Source of the DNA: JAISXK01 sp031549625 | GTDB lineage: Bacteria; Bacillota; Clostridia; Christensenellales; CAG-138 | DNA length: 14,149 nt | Assembly: GCA_031549625.1 (NCBI GenBank) | Contig: JAVBPK010000001.1 | Coordinates: 1-14,149, forward strand | Direction of reading: 5' to 3' | Notes under the pieces: generated by a model | What the model saw: only the letters and a program-made list of their open reading frames with translations | Database searches by the model: none | What the model was told of the DNA's origin: nothing | Made by a program: the position numbers and the translations under genes | Shown here: in pieces, positions 13,537 through 14,149 of the stretch | Numbering within the stretch: the stretch's first letter is position 1 | How the letters are laid out: each line of letters begins with the position of its first letter

Positions 13537-13680
13537 GATTTTGAGCTGTCACCGGAGGGATCGGGGTATCGCGCCCGCACCCGTTTCGCCAAGTTTTGCA
13601 ATCTTTCCGAGCCTATGAGTATGTTCAAAGAAGTTGCCGACATCAAGACCGCCGACACCCTGGACTTACCGCGTCCGAAA
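13537..13680 (+). pseudogene. fragment resembling an ICE-encoded SNF2/DEAD-family helicase
   Basis: This frame carries ELSPEGSGYRARTRFAKF followed by SMFKEVADIKTADTLDLPRPK. It resembles, from memory, an internal segment of the very large helicase/methylase-like proteins of clostridial integrative elements (around GYRxRTRFxKFxNLPELxxMFKEVADIxTADxLxLPxP). Only about 48 residues remain of a protein normally well over 1,000 residues long. The leftward part of the frame and the rightward part after 13680 do not continue the match. The next 45 bases in another frame (13676-13720, ending in TAA) look like the tail of a different coding region, suggesting an internal deletion. The assignment rests on pattern memory and needs a database search. 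Confidence 0.5.
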
Positions 13681-13727
13681 AGAATGAAGCTGATAAATCA
13701 GCGAGAATCAGCATGTTGTAAGGAGGG

Positions 13728-14069
13728 GTGTTCATACCAAAAGGCAAACGAAATGTAGAGATCAAGCTCCGCCTTTCAGAAGCGGAGCGCGACCTCATCA
13801 CCGAAAAGATGGCGGCGGTCAACATCCGCAACCGGGAAGCGTACATCCGAAAGATGATATTAAACGGCTACGTTGTCCGGCTTGATTTGGCCGACGTGCG
13901 GCGCATGGTATTTCTGCTACAGAACGCAACCAACAATCTCAACCAGATTACCAAGCGAGCCAATGAAACCCGAAGCATCTACGAGAGCGACATCCGGGAC
14001 TTGCAGGAACACTATGACCGGCTGTAGGAGAAGGCGGAGGCGATTCTGCGCGGGCTTGCGAAAATTTAG
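13728..14069 (+). pseudogene. mobC: MobC-like relaxosome protein gene, decayed (start and stop mutations)
   Basis: The encoded sequence fits MobC plasmid-mobilization proteins, which bind the transfer origin with a ribbon-helix-helix fold and assist the relaxase: RNVEIKLRLSEAERDLITEKM, REAYIRKMILNGYVVRLDL, NNLNQITKRANET. Two defects are visible. The strong AAGGAGG (13720-13726) is correctly spaced for ATA at 13734, where an ATG (ATG CCA AAA..) would be expected; the only standard start nearby, GTG 13728, is one base from the site. A TAG at 14025-14027 interrupts the frame, yet the next 13 codons (EKAEAILRGLAKI, to TAG 14067-14069) still look like the family's C-terminus, so it probably was TGG (YDRLWEKAE). 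No relaxase gene follows within the window. Confidence 0.72.
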
Positions 14070-14076
14070 GTGTATG

Positions 14077-14113
14077 GCGCAGCTGTGAATGTGCGGCTGT
14101 GCATATATTTTTT
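14077..14113 (+). terminator. intrinsic terminator after the mobC remnant
   Basis: GCGCAGC (14077-14083) pairs with GCTGTGC (14096-14102, one G-U) around a 12-base loop, followed by ATATA and TTTTTT (14108-14113). The T run is displaced five bases from the stem. The AT-rich remainder up to 14149 shows no gene start. Confidence 0.5.
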
Positions 14114-14149
14114 GATTATATAGTTATGCGTTCGCGAAATTATATTGAA

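Noticed and set aside
13416..13658. Minus-strand 80-codon frame across the PadR promoter
   Set aside because: Overlaps a consensus promoter and the helicase-like fragment, is Ile/Leu-rich from AT-rich DNA, and lacks a ribosome binding site.
1..14149. CRISPR array, tRNA or rRNA genes
   Set aside because: No regularly spaced direct repeats and no tRNA- or rRNA-like segments were seen on reading either strand.

Overview
The window looks like chromosomal DNA of an anaerobic Bacillota (class Clostridia, possibly an uncultured gut or sediment lineage). The grounds are strong AGGAGG-type ribosome binding sites, about 50% GC with high-GC codon choice in most genes, a TAXI-type TRAP transporter, standalone small-domain proteins typical of Clostridia, and remains of a clostridial integrative element at the right end. 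No rRNA, tRNA or CRISPR array was seen. Species cannot be named from the sequence.

Region 1 (1-6266, + strand) is one catabolic/transport cluster. It begins inside the C-terminus of a fused TRAP permease. It continues with a TAXI-family solute-binding lipoprotein, an exported peptidase-C45/acyltransferase-like Ntn hydrolase with an extra N-terminal beta domain, and an M24 creatinase-like hydrolase that lacks the usual metal ligands. It ends with a standalone pyruvate-kinase C-terminal-like domain protein and an aspartate/glutamate racemase-family protein, closed by an intrinsic terminator at about 6230-6266. My inference is a pathway that cleaves an amide- or N-acyl-linked compound outside the membrane, imports a product through the TRAP system and processes it inside. 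The substrate is unknown. Most gene junctions carry a strong RNA hairpin, suggesting processing or differential expression along one transcript.

Region 2 (6306-7340, - strand) is a single XRE-family regulator with its own promoter, converging on region 1.

Region 3 (7513-10732, - strand) is a run of small genes. It opens with a DUF3795 / zinc-ribbon / Arr (rifampin ADP-ribosyltransferase) fusion, followed by a DUF1653 protein and a YwbE-family protein overlapping by an ATGA. A second promoter then precedes a DUF1801-GNAT fusion, an MmcQ/YjbR protein, a GNAT acetyltransferase with a probable TTG start, and a terminator.

Region 4 (11020-12480) holds a class II Fic protein with an N-terminal HTH (- strand), a 246-base divergent spacer with a perfect 13-bp inverted repeat, and a small unrecognised ORF (+) followed by a strong stem-loop.

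Region 5 (12514-14149) is richer in AT. It has a PadR regulator and DUF2812 membrane protein pair (- strand) behind a consensus promoter that faces, and overlaps, a second promoter-like sequence on the + strand. To its right is a decayed end of an integrative/mobilizable element: a fragment resembling the ICE-type SNF2/DEAD-family helicase, then a mobC-like gene with an apparent ATG-to-ATA start change and a TGG-to-TAG nonsense change, then a terminator.
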